A DNA stretch of 64,000 nt from Plenodomus lindquistii (GCA_025504975.1 JANUWI010000013.1:806001-870000); one strand, 5' to 3'; shown: positions 51,998-63,543, counted from the stretch's first letter. A program made the numbers and translations. Notes: generated from the sequence alone by a model not told the origin.

Positions 51998-53419
51998 CTA
52001 CTGACCAGCTAGCTTACTCTTCGGTGGCGTATCCGGGTAAAAGCTTGCCGGCATCGTAGGGATAGGAATGCTACTGGAAATACCAAACGCCGTCTGGAGA
52101 TCCTCCTTCATGGTCGGCGCACTATACCCAGTCGGCGCAGTCGTCTGCGTACTCGTGATCGGCTTGTAGGCCGCAGGTGTACCTTTCTTCAAACAAAAGC
52201 CAGTTCCCCAGCCATTCTCGCATTGGTAGATGTTCTTGCTTCCCGTCTCGGTCCACATAGCCAGATCGCTGATCACGATGTCGTGGCACGGTGCCTTGTC
52301 CGCGCAGACAACCTTGACCGGGCCGCGCTGCGCGCCGTTCGCAACAGTGCCTTTCCAGTTGTTGAAAGTCAGGTTAGACAGTTGTACGCCGTTACCTGCG
52401 ATGGTATTCATAGACGCCCATTTCTGGTCTATGTCGAGAGACCAGGCGTTGCTGTGACCGATGAAGTTCTCAAAAACAACGTCTTCGACGTAGCCGCTAC
52501 CGCCATTTGACTTGACCATCATCATCTGGTTGGACTTCCAGGTGTAGATGTTGCGGTAGATGATGGAGGAAATTGCAGTGTCGGCGCCGAGCGAGCCCAT
52601 GGCGCAGCCGCCGCTGTAGTTGCAATAGATGTTTTCAACAAGGATATTCTTGGAGGGGGATTTGACGGTCACGCATTCGTCTTTGTTGGTGACCATGATC
52701 TGCACGCGGTTAGTCGGATGTAAAGAAAGATGTGAAGCAGTGCTTACGTCGTGAATCCACACGTTGTCGCCGACGACATCAACGCCATCAAGACCGCCCC
52801 AATCTCCGCCACGGATAGCCATGTTGTATGCTTCACCATTGGTAACCGTGTTCATGACGAAATGGAACATTGGCGCATCGACGAGGATGATGTCGTGGAC
52901 GGAGAAGTTAGTCGACTTCTCAACGCGGAGAAGACGAGCACCGTCTCGCTTGCCATTCTTGTGGTCTTCGTATCCAAGACCTTGAGAGTCAGTCCATCGT
53001 TCTGCATGATCTGGCTACAACATACCTTGTATAGCGCCCTTGCCGGTCTTGCTAAACATCTCAAAGTCGTTTGCGTTTCTGATGAAAAGCATGTTGCCGG
53101 CCGCAGTACCAGTGCGGTAAATTACTCCATCCAGCTGAAGCGCCCATGCCTTGCCGCCCTCGAACGTGACCCAAGTCTTCAAAGCATAGTCGCCAGCAGG
53201 GACAACAACTGTACCACCCGACTTGCAAGCTGCGAAAGCAGAGAGCAGCGCAGGTCCAAGATCAGTAGACTTGTCTGCCTTACCACCATAGTTCAAAACA
53301 TTGCAAGTCTTCTTCGCCGACTTGGCCGCCGACGTTGTCAGGGGTCCTACTTTGCCTGACAGTTGCGCGAACGCAGGTGCAATGGCAGCCGCAACAACAA
53401 AAAGCGATGAAAAGTGCAT
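51998..53419 (-). CDS. Secreted GH28 enzyme, rhamnogalacturonase-like
   Basis: Three exons on the minus strand: 53419-53026, 52980-52748 and 52699-51998, with introns of 45 and 48 nt that keep the frame; 442 residues. The signal peptide covers about residues 1-18 (MHFSSLFVVAAAIAPAFA). The parallel beta-helix of family 28 is visible through its catalytic strip: GGDWGGLDGVDVVGDNVWIHD, then after the second intron VTNKDECVTVKSPS (catalytic Asp-Glu-Cys region) and YCNYSGGCAMGSLG. The DEC and GGCAMGSLG wording and the early VLNYGGKADKSTD are typical of endo-rhamnogalacturonases rather than polygalacturonases. It would cut the pectin rhamnogalacturonan backbone outside the cell. The C-terminal 60 residues are Thr/Pro/Ser-rich. 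Confidence 0.9.
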
Positions 53420-53552
53420 TGTGAAGATGAAGAACCTGCTCAGCAGGAAACGAGTGACTAAATTGAAGACGCGAGTAACAATAGAGATGATCTCTGAAAA
53501 GAATGACTAAAGGAGTGAAGCTGAGGCCGAACAAATGGGCAGCGATAGGGCC

Positions 53553-53559
53553 ATATATG
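53553..53559 (-). promoter_or_regulatory. Possible TATA box of the GH28 gene
   Basis: CATATAT on the minus strand, about 135 bases upstream of the ATG. Weak evidence. Confidence 0.3.
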
Positions 53560-55065
53560 ATCCAACATCAGCTGGAACAAAGCCCATCTGCAATCCTAGT
53601 GTAAATCCAGGACTAATGCGTTTCTGCATAGCGGCAGCCCCACCTAAGAGCCTCGACCCCTTCAATCTCTCGCGCCAAGGTGGAGTGATTCGACGGCGCG
53701 GGTGGAGCCGTTCATGAGTTGGGCAAACTCCATTGATGATCGCCTTCCTTCGCACGCATATAAATGCGCCTGCGGAGGTGTGCTCAATCGCCAATCGTCA
53801 AAACATGTTTCGTTAGAAACGATCATCATACCTTGCTGAGTTGCAACGTTGATTCTCTGAGCAGCATATGCCCACTCTATAAACCATGCACTGCGTCAGC
53901 TCAATTTATCGCCAACAGGAGGTGAGATGATAATTACACGATCGATGTAAGATGGTACAGCTTGGGTAAATCGCTATGTTTGTGTCGCGAGCATAATAGC
54001 GACACGCGCGTGCGACTGAGATCTCGCTCACTTGTGGGGTGTATGGGCAGGTACCCACGCTTGAAAACCTCCGTGAGGCTCCTCACGCCCATCTCCATAG
54101 GTATTGCGATAGTCTGAATCCCGTATGTAGATGTGGAACCTGGCCTTTCTATCTGCCGTCTTGAGTCAAATAGATGAGCTAGGGAGATTGGCGCTAGTGC
54201 ACAACAGGGCCGTACTCATGGGCACGGGAAGTCCGAGAACCACGTGATTTCCTTGGCATGCTTAATCTCTCTTCCGCAACACTTAAAGCAGTCTTTTTGA
54301 CGACAACCACATCAATCGTAGTATTTTTGGATTGGAGTCTGCCAGTCGTATTGTCTATCAACCACCACAGCATGTGAGGTACCGTTGCCATGACAACGGT
54401 GAGTGGCGTCGCAATAGGTTTCGGTCGAGATATGGGCTGGATCGATGACCTATTTGGCAGTGTGCTGAGTCTTATGCAGTGCGACATGAGCATAAGCGTC
54501 GCTGTATTTGTCGTAGGTGCATCGAGTATTGATCGTGAACCTTTGACATGAACGGGTCATCCAAGGGTACAATTGGGCTAGGCGGAATTTCTCTTGGAGC
54601 ACATCTAGTACGGATTCAAACCCGTTTACAATAAGCCATGGTCGAAAGTGCTCGTAATGTAGGGCGGTTTTTCACGAGGATCTTGCTATGTTTGGAACGT
54701 GGCACAGTGCCTAGTACTTCAGTAAATGCCTTTTAGAACTCTTGTTCTCTTGGTCTGATCCGTCTCCAAGCATTACTAGAATAATTCCCTTAACATCAAG
54801 AAGCCCTTGAGAGATTTCCGCGACGACTTTGAAGTCATTGGAGCGAGCAATGACGAATTTGTTATCTGGCATCCACCACAACGCGGTGTTCAGGGTCCAA
54901 TACTTGCGTGTGGATGTAAAGACACCGTTTCGCCATCGCTAGAAGTAATTCCAGGATTGGGGTCGCATTTTTTGCCTTGAGCGGCGTAGTCGGCGGTGGT
55001 GTCCTCAGCATTAGTTCCTCTGTGTTTGTGTTGGGTGGTGTGTGCGTCTTTTACCAAATTTGATA

Positions 55066-55210
55066 TGTGGAGAAGAAGCTCGTTTTTATTGTGTCACCAT
55101 CTCGCCGCATTAACAGAATACGTGAGCCTATACAGTAAGGAGTAAGAAGATAACAAAAGTATAAAAAGCTATGCTATTATAATCTCTACTAGACCTAGAA
55201 AATCCACCTG
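55066..55210. repeat. Degenerate dispersed repeat, copy B
   Basis: Partner of the repeat at 49765-49885, with the same anchors (ATTGTGTC at 55088, AGCCTATACAGTA at 55125, CTCTACTA at 55194). AT-rich and non-coding. Confidence 0.5.
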
Positions 55211-55623
55211 ATATTTAATCACTCTTATTAGCATCTTACTGTATTGTGGTGGTTACAATAACGCAGTGAGAGAACTATGCCAGCGGAGATTGACTTATGG
55301 ACAGCGGTATGTAGAGATCAAGCGCACATGAGGGGGGATGTGAATTATGAGAGTTGCCGCATAAGTGAAAACGTGTCTGGTGTAGGGTACCGCGCCGTGG
55401 GGCGACTCTGTGTTGGCGGGGCAGAATAGGCAGTAGTTATGCTCGTTGTAGGGTTGAGTACGCTACTCTATTGTTTGAAGGACGAAGGCCTATTGTTCAC
55501 TTTCACTAATACATACATGAACAAACGCTTGGGCTCGTGACGCACCACATTGCGCTAGCGCTGATATTTTGTCGTCAACTCAGAAGATTTCCCTCCTGAA
55601 GTCTCACCCTGAACCACAACGCA

Positions 55624-56898
55624 ATGGACATTGATGTACCCTCCAAATCCCGCAACAAGCGCGGCATCGTCTCAGATGCAGCTCCATCAATACCACTAGC
55701 TCATGCATTGTCTGCCATGACATCGACCGCCCCAGTAATTCTCCGTCGCTCCACTCACCGCAAGCGCAACATCGCCGCTTCAATCTGGGGTCCCGGCCTA
55801 CCATTCACGCCCACTGCCTCACCACCATCCGCTCCCAATCGCCCCACCACCGCAAAATTCCCTTTCAACGTGTACAAGGCCCTACTCCGCCACCCAAACC
55901 TATTCTTTCAATTCGCGCTTCGACTGCCCTATCCCGCCATCACTGCACTCTACGCAATCGACAAAGAGTTCCACTACCGACTTAACAAATTCAGCGTCAG
56001 CCTCATCCACGACTATGCAAAATACCATGCCCCGCTCTCGAGCTACATCTTCAGCTGGCGTCTATACCCGGAACTGTGTATCTCGGATCCCATGCTGCGG
56101 CCGATGGACGGACGAGAGTGGTTGGCACGCGATGTCCCTGGGTTCAAGTGGATGGGCATGGTGCTCTGGCGCGAGGGCATCGTGAAGAGTATACTTTCAC
56201 TCTTGGGTCTGGAGGGGATGCGCGTACCCAGCGGTGCGTCAGGCGCGGTAATGAAGTTTTGGAGCGTCATGGAGATGAAGACGACGGTTCTTCGAGAGTC
56301 CTTTTTACGGGATAGGAGTATCTGGTCGGATGAAGATTTGCTCCATTTCCAGCTCTTCATGGTGAAGCTGGATTTACATTTTGCCGACACACTTCTGGGC
56401 AATGGAGCCGGCGAGTTGAGTCACATGTTGCTCACGCAAAGAAGCTTGGTTCCGTTGTGGAAGGTCCTCAATGGGAAAGTCATTCTGGACTATGATAATG
56501 CGACGGAAATGCTCGTGCGTACCTACCTCGGTACAGACCTGGACACCGATGCGCATCCCTGGCTCGATGATGAGGCCGAGAATGGTATACCGGCTGAAGA
56601 ATCTGGACTACTCAGTAGGGAGGGCTGGGAGCTAAGCGGCAAAACAATGAAATCTGTGGTTGACATGGTGATAATGGAGAGTATTGAGAGAGGCTTGAAT
56701 GCTCAGCAGTACTACCTCGACTTCGTACTATACGGCTTTCTTGATCCAGAGAGCGAAGAGAATTTGCCGGCGCCAAGGCTGTGGAGGGTTGATCAGGATA
56801 TCAGGATACAGAGAGATGGTTGGCCGAGTAAAGAGGCCAGGGAAAATATGATCGCCGGTCTCAACGGAGTTTGTGTGGATACAACTTCGAGTGACTAG
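55624..56898 (+). CDS. Conserved-looking fungal protein of unknown function
   Basis: A 424-residue intronless gene with an ATG in good context (gcaATGg). The first 75 residues are basic, Ser/Pro-rich and probably disordered (SKSRNKRG, RRSTHRKRN). From about residue 80 the protein is compact, with PFNVYKALLRHPNLFFQFALRL and ITALYAIDKEFHYRLNKF, a layout resembling fungal F-box-like or cyclin-binding-like helical proteins, though no F-box consensus is present. Trp and aromatic residues are frequent (FKWMGMVLWREG). The C-terminus has alternating acidic and hydrophobic segments. There is no signal peptide or membrane span. I cannot name a function. Confidence 0.65.
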   Translation: MDIDVPSKSRNKRGIVSDAAPSIPLAHALSAMTSTAPVILRRSTHRKRNIAASIWGPGLPFTPTASPPSAPNRPTTAKFPFNVYKALLRHPNLFFQFALRLPYPAITALYAIDKEFHYRLNKFSVSLIHDYAKYHAPLSSYIFSWRLYPELCISDPMLRPMDGREWLARDVPGFKWMGMVLWREGIVKSILSLLGLEGMRVPSGASGAVMKFWSVMEMKTTVLRESFLRDRSIWSDEDLLHFQLFMVKLDLHFADTLLGNGAGELSHMLLTQRSLVPLWKVLNGKVILDYDNATEMLVRTYLGTDLDTDAHPWLDDEAENGIPAEESGLLSREGWELSGKTMKSVVDMVIMESIERGLNAQQYYLDFVLYGFLDPESEENLPAPRLWRVDQDIRIQRDGWPSKEARENMIAGLNGVCVDTTSSD

Positions 56899-57158
56899 GT
56901 GGTCATCTCGGCGAACACAGTGCACGAAAGCCAAGCCAAGATGGTATTGGAATACGAGGCGAAGAGCGACATAAAGCTGCAAGTGGTAGATACAATCACC
57001 TGGGCACGCCTCTCGAGCAATATGACCAAGGATTTGAGAATATGTACGCTAACAACTGGATACACACTTTTTCGAACAGGACGTGGGTCCACGAAAGGGG
57101 CAGAGAAAGGAGAAATGATCAAAGTGATTGCATGAGAGCCTAAGCCAGGACACAAAGT

Positions 57159-58496
57159 CTAAGCCCAAAACTCCGAAAAGAATCCTGATCGCCTTTGCTT
57201 CCTGTTACCGTTATTGCGACCGCCGCGACCGCCGCGACCACCCCCGAAACCATTGCTGCCCTGAGCAGCGTTACCGGCTTGGGCAGGGTTGCCAGCATTC
57301 TGTCCCTGGCGACTACCAGTGGCGGTATTGTCCGTGGTTTGACTCGCGCCTTGACCAGCATTGAGTGCACTGTTACCAGCACTACCCGCGTTCTGGCCAG
57401 CGTTCTGGCTGCCACGGCCATTGCCCTGTCCTCGACCGTTACCCCCGTTCTGACCAGCATTCTGGTTACCATTGCCATTGCCATTTCCAGCAGTAGGGGC
57501 CTGGGTGGCTGCAGGATTGGGAGGAGCCAGTGCTGTCAACAAGTTAGTCTTCATCCTTGACACATAGGTGAACATCGTCAAACGGGAGTCACGCACCAGA
57601 GATAGCAGCCGCACCCTCATTTGTCCCCGCTGCGCCCGCAGCTTGGTTAGCTGCGATAGCAGCGGGGAGATCTTTCTGGTTCTGCAGAATCTGGGCGGAA
57701 ATTCCCTCAAGAGTCTGAGCTGTTTCGACTGCTATCCGGGGCGTGAGTATAATAGATACATGGTATATGCTAGTATATATAGAGTCAAGTATAGAGAATC
57801 ATTTACTTACAAGCAGCAGTATCGTCTTGGCGGCCAGTTCCATCGGTCTGCTGGACAGCGAAGCATCCGCCGAAGGGCCCAGCAATGGCAGTGTTGCGGC
57901 AGCGAATAGTGCAGATGTTGCCTGTGGATGCGCCAAGACAATTGAAAGTTTTGGGCATTTGGACGTTTATGGTGAAGTCCTTCTCCTTTTCTTGCGAGAG
58001 ACCAAATGAACCGGGGACGTTGTTCGATACCGTGAGCGGTGTGAATGTCGTTACAGCATTGCTCGTCTCGTCCATGTCACACTCGAAAGGCCCCGCCCCA
58101 TCAGCATTGACCTACTCTTTAGTCAGACTCAGCATCATTCGCTTGTTTTTTGGAACGTACCTGATGAATCGTGACTGCCAGCATGGAGCCAGAGGAGACC
58201 TGTGTCATGCGTCCAGCTGCCAGCTCATTTTCGGTCTGCTCGCCAATGTCAATGTTTCCCGCGATCTCCGTACGTCCACAGGCGTTGACTATGTTCTGCG
58301 TGATCTCCGAGTCTCTGATTATAGTGGCATCCTGCTGGCAAGGGGAGATTGTCGTGCAATTGCGAGCGATTTCAGGGTCGACTAGGAAGCCTTGGCTTGT
58401 ACCTTTGTCACCCTCGGCAGCAAGGATCGCCGCGTGCGAGTGAACAGTGGTAAAGAGAGTGGCAGCAAGCGCGATGGTAGCAGTGCTGAGGTACAT
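57159..58496 (-). CDS. Egh16-like secreted protein (Gas1/MAS3 appressorium family)
   Basis: Four exons on the minus strand: 58496-58161, 58111-57811, 57731-57597 and 57532-57159; introns of 49, 79 and 64 nt, all frame-preserving, giving 381 residues. A signal peptide covers about residues 1-20 (MYLSTATIALAATLFTTVHS), directly followed by the family-typical HAAILAAEGDKGTSQGF, SPCQQDATIIRDSEI and VNACGRTEIAG. The Cys-containing core continues to about residue 215 (FNCLGASTGNICTIRCRN, GPFGGCFAVQQTD). After an Ala/Gln-rich helix, the last 120 residues are low complexity, Gly/Asn/Gln-rich, ending in an Arg-rich tail. In rice blast and powdery mildew fungi, relatives are made in appressoria and some are needed for full virulence. 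A role here in plant contact is inference. Confidence 0.88.
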
Positions 58497-59946
58497 GATG
58501 ATTGATGTAAAATGATTGGCGCGCAGCGCGTGGAATCAAAGAGACAAAGACGAAAAGAACGACGAAAAAACAACGGACCAAATGCCGTGAAGAAGAGAAG
58601 AGGATTAGTGGTGAGAGTGAGGAGACAAAACCTGAGTCCTACCTATGTGTCTATATACCATCAGACGAAGGTATCCACCCATCCAGAGCGCAATTGTTGA
58701 CCATAGAGGTGCCCACTACCATGAGACGAGCTGCTACCACAAAGAAGACGTATACACGACACGCTTACTGCCCCTGGACACCTGATTCTATCCTTCCAGT
58801 TGCTTCAAACGTGCCCAGCCATGATCCCTAGCGTCTACAAGCAACAATTGGCAAGAGCTTACTGCAATCTTGGCACCGATATGCCTGTTTCATCAACAAC
58901 GTGACGTGCCGGTAGTGAGGCGTATCCACCGATTGAAAACTCGCAACAGCCACTTCTGACCATGCGCTCCGTGTTCTTCGCGCCCAAAATGCTGTTGGTG
59001 GTAGAAGGGGCGCTAACGATGAGGCGTGTGAAGTTTCGACGTCCGAGCTGTCACGTTTCGAATCGTCGCGACACGCCACCGCAAAACAAATGGCAGATGC
59101 TGAATCATTCGGTCTAGTGCCGTAGCCGAGGCATCTGAGCGCGTAGGACAGAGGTTGGAGGCCTGTCTTGACGTCTGGACACGGGCGTGTTAGCGAGGCT
59201 CGTTGTTTCGCGCCCGCGGAGGCTCGAAAAGAGGGTCATTCCCGTTCCATCCTTGTGGGGCGTGGATGCCCGCGACGTCCCGATGCGAACATCGGCAAAT
59301 TTGCCAAACAAGTGGTATCAGTCTTCGTAGTGCATGAAGCATTGAGCGCTATCTTCATGATGCTGATGCCCCACAATCAAGTTCTCGGCAGGAGTCCTGC
59401 ATCGTGAGGCCACTAATGAGGTCCAGGTACGTTATTCGATGGTGGGTATGGAGTGGAGAATTGACAAGGTAAGATAAAAGGGCAGTGCCCGCAGACTCAC
59501 GATCAGAGACTGTGACTATTCGACACGATGTGTTTATAATATTTGAAGAAAAAATAGCTCAATTATGGTCATGTGAGATTCAATTCTTTCCAAGGTTACC
59601 TGTATAGGAATGAGCATCACAGAGCTCTTCAGATTGCCCCTTGATGCATTAAATACCTAGTACGGAGGCATGGCACAGATTATGTGACTCTTTTCACAAG
59701 GCATCCCATCCACACGTCAGCTAGAGCTGCCCATCGTGACTGACAGCTTTCACTACATGGTATCCCAGCTGGAGGTCTGCATTCGCAAAACTGGCTAAGT
59801 GGGTCTTCCCAGACTTTATAATCATGCTTTTGCTGTGAGGCATCGAACTATGAACAGAGTGAGAAGAATATACAACTGCATTCGCTAGTCACTGTAGACT
59901 GTTCGCAACATCACCTGGAGACGAAGTTTAGTCGCGCCGTACCCTT
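58497..59946. other. Intergenic, no gene seen
   Basis: About 1.45 kb. It holds the promoter of the Egh16-like gene and the 3' end of the F-box gene. No supported frame or repeat. Confidence 0.4.
58652..58658 (-). promoter_or_regulatory. Possible TATA box of the Egh16-like gene
   Basis: GTATATA on the minus strand, about 157 bases upstream of the ATG at 58496. Confidence 0.35.
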
Positions 59947-62001
59947 TTAATCAACATCCTCAACGCCAGCCCCAACGACGAAATCGGGCTCCAAATCACC
60001 TTCTCCCTGTCGATCCGTCTCCGTCCCATCCATTGGCTCGCCATCGCCATCCTCACTTTCACTCTCACTCTCACTCTCATAGACTTCAATATACAACTCG
60101 CCTTCATGCTCATAAACATGCACCCCGCCATCCTCCTCCCACTCCTCTAGCTCATCTAGATCATCAAGCTCCATCTCAAGTTCCATGTCCTCATTCTCAT
60201 CCAAGTCATCAACCTCCAGCTCGTCCATGACGTCGTGCTCGAACTCGCTGTCGCTTTCAATCTCCTCGTCGTCACCGGCGTCGTCGCCGTCAATCCAGAC
60301 GTCCCAGAAGCTGCGGCGACCGGCCCGGCGCACAAAGCGGCGCTTGAGCTGGTCGAGAGCGCGGCGGGTGGAGGAAGCGATGCGCTGGATGTCGATGTTG
60401 TTGAGTTGATCGGTTTCTGTGGCGGGTATGAGCTTGCCGTCAAGAGCTTGCTTTTCTGCCAGGAAATTGGCGGAGCGCGAGGTCTGGGCTTGGAGAAACC
60501 CTTCAATGTCGTTGAACTGTGCTGAGTTATTTGGAAACTCAGATGACGAAGTCACGGGCTCGTCGACGGTGAGGTGGCGGTGAAAACCCTCCTCTTTCGC
60601 ATCGTAGAGGCATTCGGCGATTGGGACGCGCTCGTTCTGGAGGTAGGGTGGGATGAGCGCGGGATCCCGGTGCATCTCGATGAGCATTTTTAGATTGATG
60701 CCAGCCTTGGAAAGTCTGTATGCTTTGGCGTGGCGATTACGAAGCCGCTCAGCATCGCATATGTATCCTGCGTTACTATGCTCATGCCAGAGGAATGTCG
60801 ATTGCATTAGCTCAAGTGTGTTAAGTGATGGCAGTGCCATGTAGTGGTTGATATCCGGTGGTTGGTCCCAGAAGTCGGCCTGGACATCCCAATGACGGCT
60901 AACTCGCAGAGTGTCCAGGCTCGGCGGTGCAAGGTCACGGTTCATAATGACGGTCTGGTGGAGAAAGGAGCTGGTGTCGCACTCGAGGAACTTGAGAAAG
61001 TGGAAGTTGCGCATACCTTGGCCTCCGGGGCGCACGCTGCGAAGAACGTTGGGACTGGCCTCTAGTCGCCATGATGGATCAAGATGTCTAAGGCGCTCCA
61101 GAGAATGGGCAACAACTGAGAGAGCATCCAGTGAAGCAGTCGCGTCCTTGGAGAGAACAGGCTCGATCCCTCGTGAGCGGTTGACATTGTAGACGTTCTC
61201 CCCTAGTGTCAAATTCTTAAGTCGCGCCGGTGTGCGCAGTATGCTGCATAAGCTCTTGGGCGAGAGTTCACACTCGTCGAAGACCAGCGTTGTCAAGGGT
61301 GACTTCTTTACATGTGAAGCAAGCTCAAGAATCTCTCCAGCCGGCAATGTGACGCACGAAAGATGCAAAGTGCGGAGCGCGGGGTGCCGAAATAGGCAGT
61401 GGAAGCCATTGAGGTCCCAGAAGTCTGTGGTTGGCCCATGTGAATGTATGGTCAAGTTTTGCAGCAATGCGAGGCCGACGGTCCTCTCGATGCTCTTGCC
61501 CATTTGCTGCTCAGCCCGTATGCGCTCCGCCTCGTCGGGGCCTTTTGTGCATGCCTCTTCCAGAGCGCGGCGGAACCTCTCCATGTCTTGTGTGACCCAC
61601 GCATCTCCGCCAGCATTGCCCCAATGGAAATTGTCGTAGGGGCTCTCGATATGCCATTCGCGCAGATTGACCATGTGCGCGACAAACTCGTTGAAAGTTG
61701 TGCGCGAATCTGCGCTCTTCTTGAGGTCATTCTGCTTGTACTGATACAGGATGCGCAGCGTCTGCACCGCGCGAATGCGACGTCGACGTCTCGTGAAGGC
61801 GGTGATTATGGCGTGCAGGTCTTTGACGGAGAGCAGGTCGATGGTCTTGTAGATGCGCTCTTCGGCGAGATACTGCAGGTTGCGACACGTCCGAGCGAGG
61901 GCGCACAGCGTGCGGTTGTCATCGGCCAGTTGGTCGACGATGACGAGGGCGAGTTCATTGGGCAGGCTGTTGACCGCGCTGCACAGTAAGCCAGAAGCCA
62001 T
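59947..62001 (-). CDS. F-box protein with LRR-like middle and acidic tail
   Basis: A 684-residue intronless gene from a good ATG. The F-box is at about residues 10-55 (VNSLPNELALVIVDQLADDN, LCALARTCRNLQYLAEERIY). The middle has loosely spaced leucine-rich strands (FRHPALRTLHLSCVTL, SPLTTLVFDECELS, PARLKNLTLGENV), as in fungal F-box/LRR-like proteins. The end is extremely acidic (residues about 590-684), with alternating Asp/Glu/Leu runs and an ESESESES tract coded by a hexamer microsatellite near 60055-60085. Such proteins act as substrate adaptors of SCF ubiquitin ligases; the target is unknown. The acid tail is unusual in the family and may be disordered or bind basic partners. Confidence 0.75.
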   Translation of the reverse strand: MASGLLCSAVNSLPNELALVIVDQLADDNRTLCALARTCRNLQYLAEERIYKTIDLLSVKDLHAIITAFTRRRRRIRAVQTLRILYQYKQNDLKKSADSRTTFNEFVAHMVNLREWHIESPYDNFHWGNAGGDAWVTQDMERFRRALEEACTKGPDEAERIRAEQQMGKSIERTVGLALLQNLTIHSHGPTTDFWDLNGFHCLFRHPALRTLHLSCVTLPAGEILELASHVKKSPLTTLVFDECELSPKSLCSILRTPARLKNLTLGENVYNVNRSRGIEPVLSKDATASLDALSVVAHSLERLRHLDPSWRLEASPNVLRSVRPGGQGMRNFHFLKFLECDTSSFLHQTVIMNRDLAPPSLDTLRVSRHWDVQADFWDQPPDINHYMALPSLNTLELMQSTFLWHEHSNAGYICDAERLRNRHAKAYRLSKAGINLKMLIEMHRDPALIPPYLQNERVPIAECLYDAKEEGFHRHLTVDEPVTSSSEFPNNSAQFNDIEGFLQAQTSRSANFLAEKQALDGKLIPATETDQLNNIDIQRIASSTRRALDQLKRRFVRRAGRRSFWDVWIDGDDAGDDEEIESDSEFEHDVMDELEVDDLDENEDMELEMELDDLDELEEWEEDGGVHVYEHEGELYIEVYESESESESEDGDGEPMDGTETDRQGEGDLEPDFVVGAGVEDVD

Positions 62002-62593
62002 TGTGTATCCAGTGCCCCGGTCAGGTGTAAGATCGTGACAGTGTGCACGATCCCGGAGTCTGTACGTTTATTTATGGAACTCGTGTTTCCTCGCGTTGAC
62101 CATGTCGGTGTGTGTGCGTTTGTCGCCAATCTCGTGACAAATTGTAGTCGCGCTTGCACTTGCGAAGACGCGTTGGCGGCATCAAACATGACATGCACTG
62201 AGGGGGCGGCGGCGGATTGGCGGGGTTCGCACTGGCCAATGACGCAACAGAGGCTGATTAACTCTGGAGAGCTTCACTCGTTACATTCATCTAGACGCCA
62301 TTGCCTGGGTATTCTGATGTCTCGCGTACAAGGATCTGACCAAACGTCTCGTCCATGCAATCCACACGCCCCGTGTACCAACTACGTCCACCGATTACAA
62401 GATATAACAAAACTTGGACAAAACCATAGGGCCGTCTCTAAGAACAAGCAAGAAAAAAAAAGAAAAAAAAGAGAAGAGATGCATCATCTCGCGTGGCCCA
62501 AATATTGTGATGAGCAGTATGCATTCTCCCTGTCCATCGTCAGCATGTCTCCCTCCTTGATAGCATCACAAGCATGCTTTCGGTACTCATCAC
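62002..62593. other. Intergenic, promoter side of the F-box gene
   Basis: About 590 bases. It contains an A-rich run near 62452-62480. No gene seen. Confidence 0.4.
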
Positions 62594-62782
62594 CTACTTG
62601 GTCAAATAACTCCCGTCCGCCTTGGCCCTCCGTGTCTCCAGTAATGGCGGTACGAATGGCAGCGCAAGTGCTGAGACGACATAGCCCGTTGCGAGGGTCG
62701 CCTTGAGCCGGTAATGCGGGTCGCGTGGTACTCGGGACGAGTACCGCCTGATCTGGTTGATTGCATGGGTTGACATGGCCAT
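62594..62782 (-). CDS. Possible small membrane protein (62 residues)
   Basis: The ATG at 62782 opens a 62-residue frame: a basic N-terminus (INQIRRYSSRVPRDPHYR), one hydrophobic span (LATGYVVSALALPFVPPLL) and a short basic tail. The Arg/Ser-rich start without acids before the span resembles small mitochondrial inner-membrane proteins. A second minus-strand frame overlaps it (62484-62840) and is also open, so the real coding frame is not certain, and no homologue comes to mind. Splicing at the TAGGTGATG end is possible. Confidence 0.4.
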   Translation of the reverse strand: MAMSTHAINQIRRYSSRVPRDPHYRLKATLATGYVVSALALPFVPPLLETRRAKADGSYLTK

Positions 62783-63543
62783 TGTGGACCGTGTTTGCAG
62801 TCTGGTCTGCAAAGCCGACGTGTTCCTCAGAAGCTTTCAAAGGACCGGTGATGGCGCGCTGTTATAAGCATGTGCGGATAGTGCAGGTGTGGGGCCGAGC
62901 GATATTGGCGGTGATGCTCCGATTGAGATGGATGTGGGGTATAGGTAGAGTAAACTCAGGAGTTGCAGGCGACTTCTGGTGTGTTCAAGTATTCGTGCTG
63001 TGCTAGACCCACAAATGTCAGTAATGGCAAATCGGGAAATGAATGGCTGTACTCAAGGCAGATGCGCGCGCAGTGAAGCATACCTTGCAATTCATGTCAA
63101 GTGGATGCAGGCGCGGGTAAGGCTGCCTAGTCTAGTCTGCTCGCTACCCGACTCCCGATTGGTACTCAAGAGTATTGCGTGCTTGTGTTGTGCTTTGCAA
63201 GCTGGTGTCGCAAGAACGAATCTACAGAGGTGTGGCCGAATTATAACCATGACAATGGATTCTGTGGGGTAGAGATGAGCACTTGTTCTTGTTGGCCATC
63301 TCAAAGGCTGAGCGTCACACCACACTCGTCCGACCTTGCCCGTCGCGGAAGAGATTTCTCCCGCTACCCCTTCTGATGGAGTGAGTTTCCGCCTGCTGCA
63401 CAGCGCATTGGTGAGCATAGGATCACGACATATCCCAACTCGGTCACGCAGTGCGGCATGTCGCGTTGCACCCTGGGTCGTCATGATAAACTTGGTCATC
63501 AGGAACTGGCGATTACTGATTGGCTCACCCATCCAGTTGCCTT
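62783..63543. other. Intergenic, no gene seen
   Basis: About 760 bases with short overlapping frames only. Confidence 0.4.

Larger units (their letters stand above)
53420..55623. other. Intergenic with a degenerate repeat and weak open frames
   Basis: About 2.2 kb. It holds the GH28 promoter on the left, the repeat copy at 55066-55210, and two short minus-strand open stretches (54194-54493; 54711-54938, the latter reading NTALWWMPDNKFVIAR) that may be remnants of a lost gene. None is supported as a gene. Confidence 0.4.
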
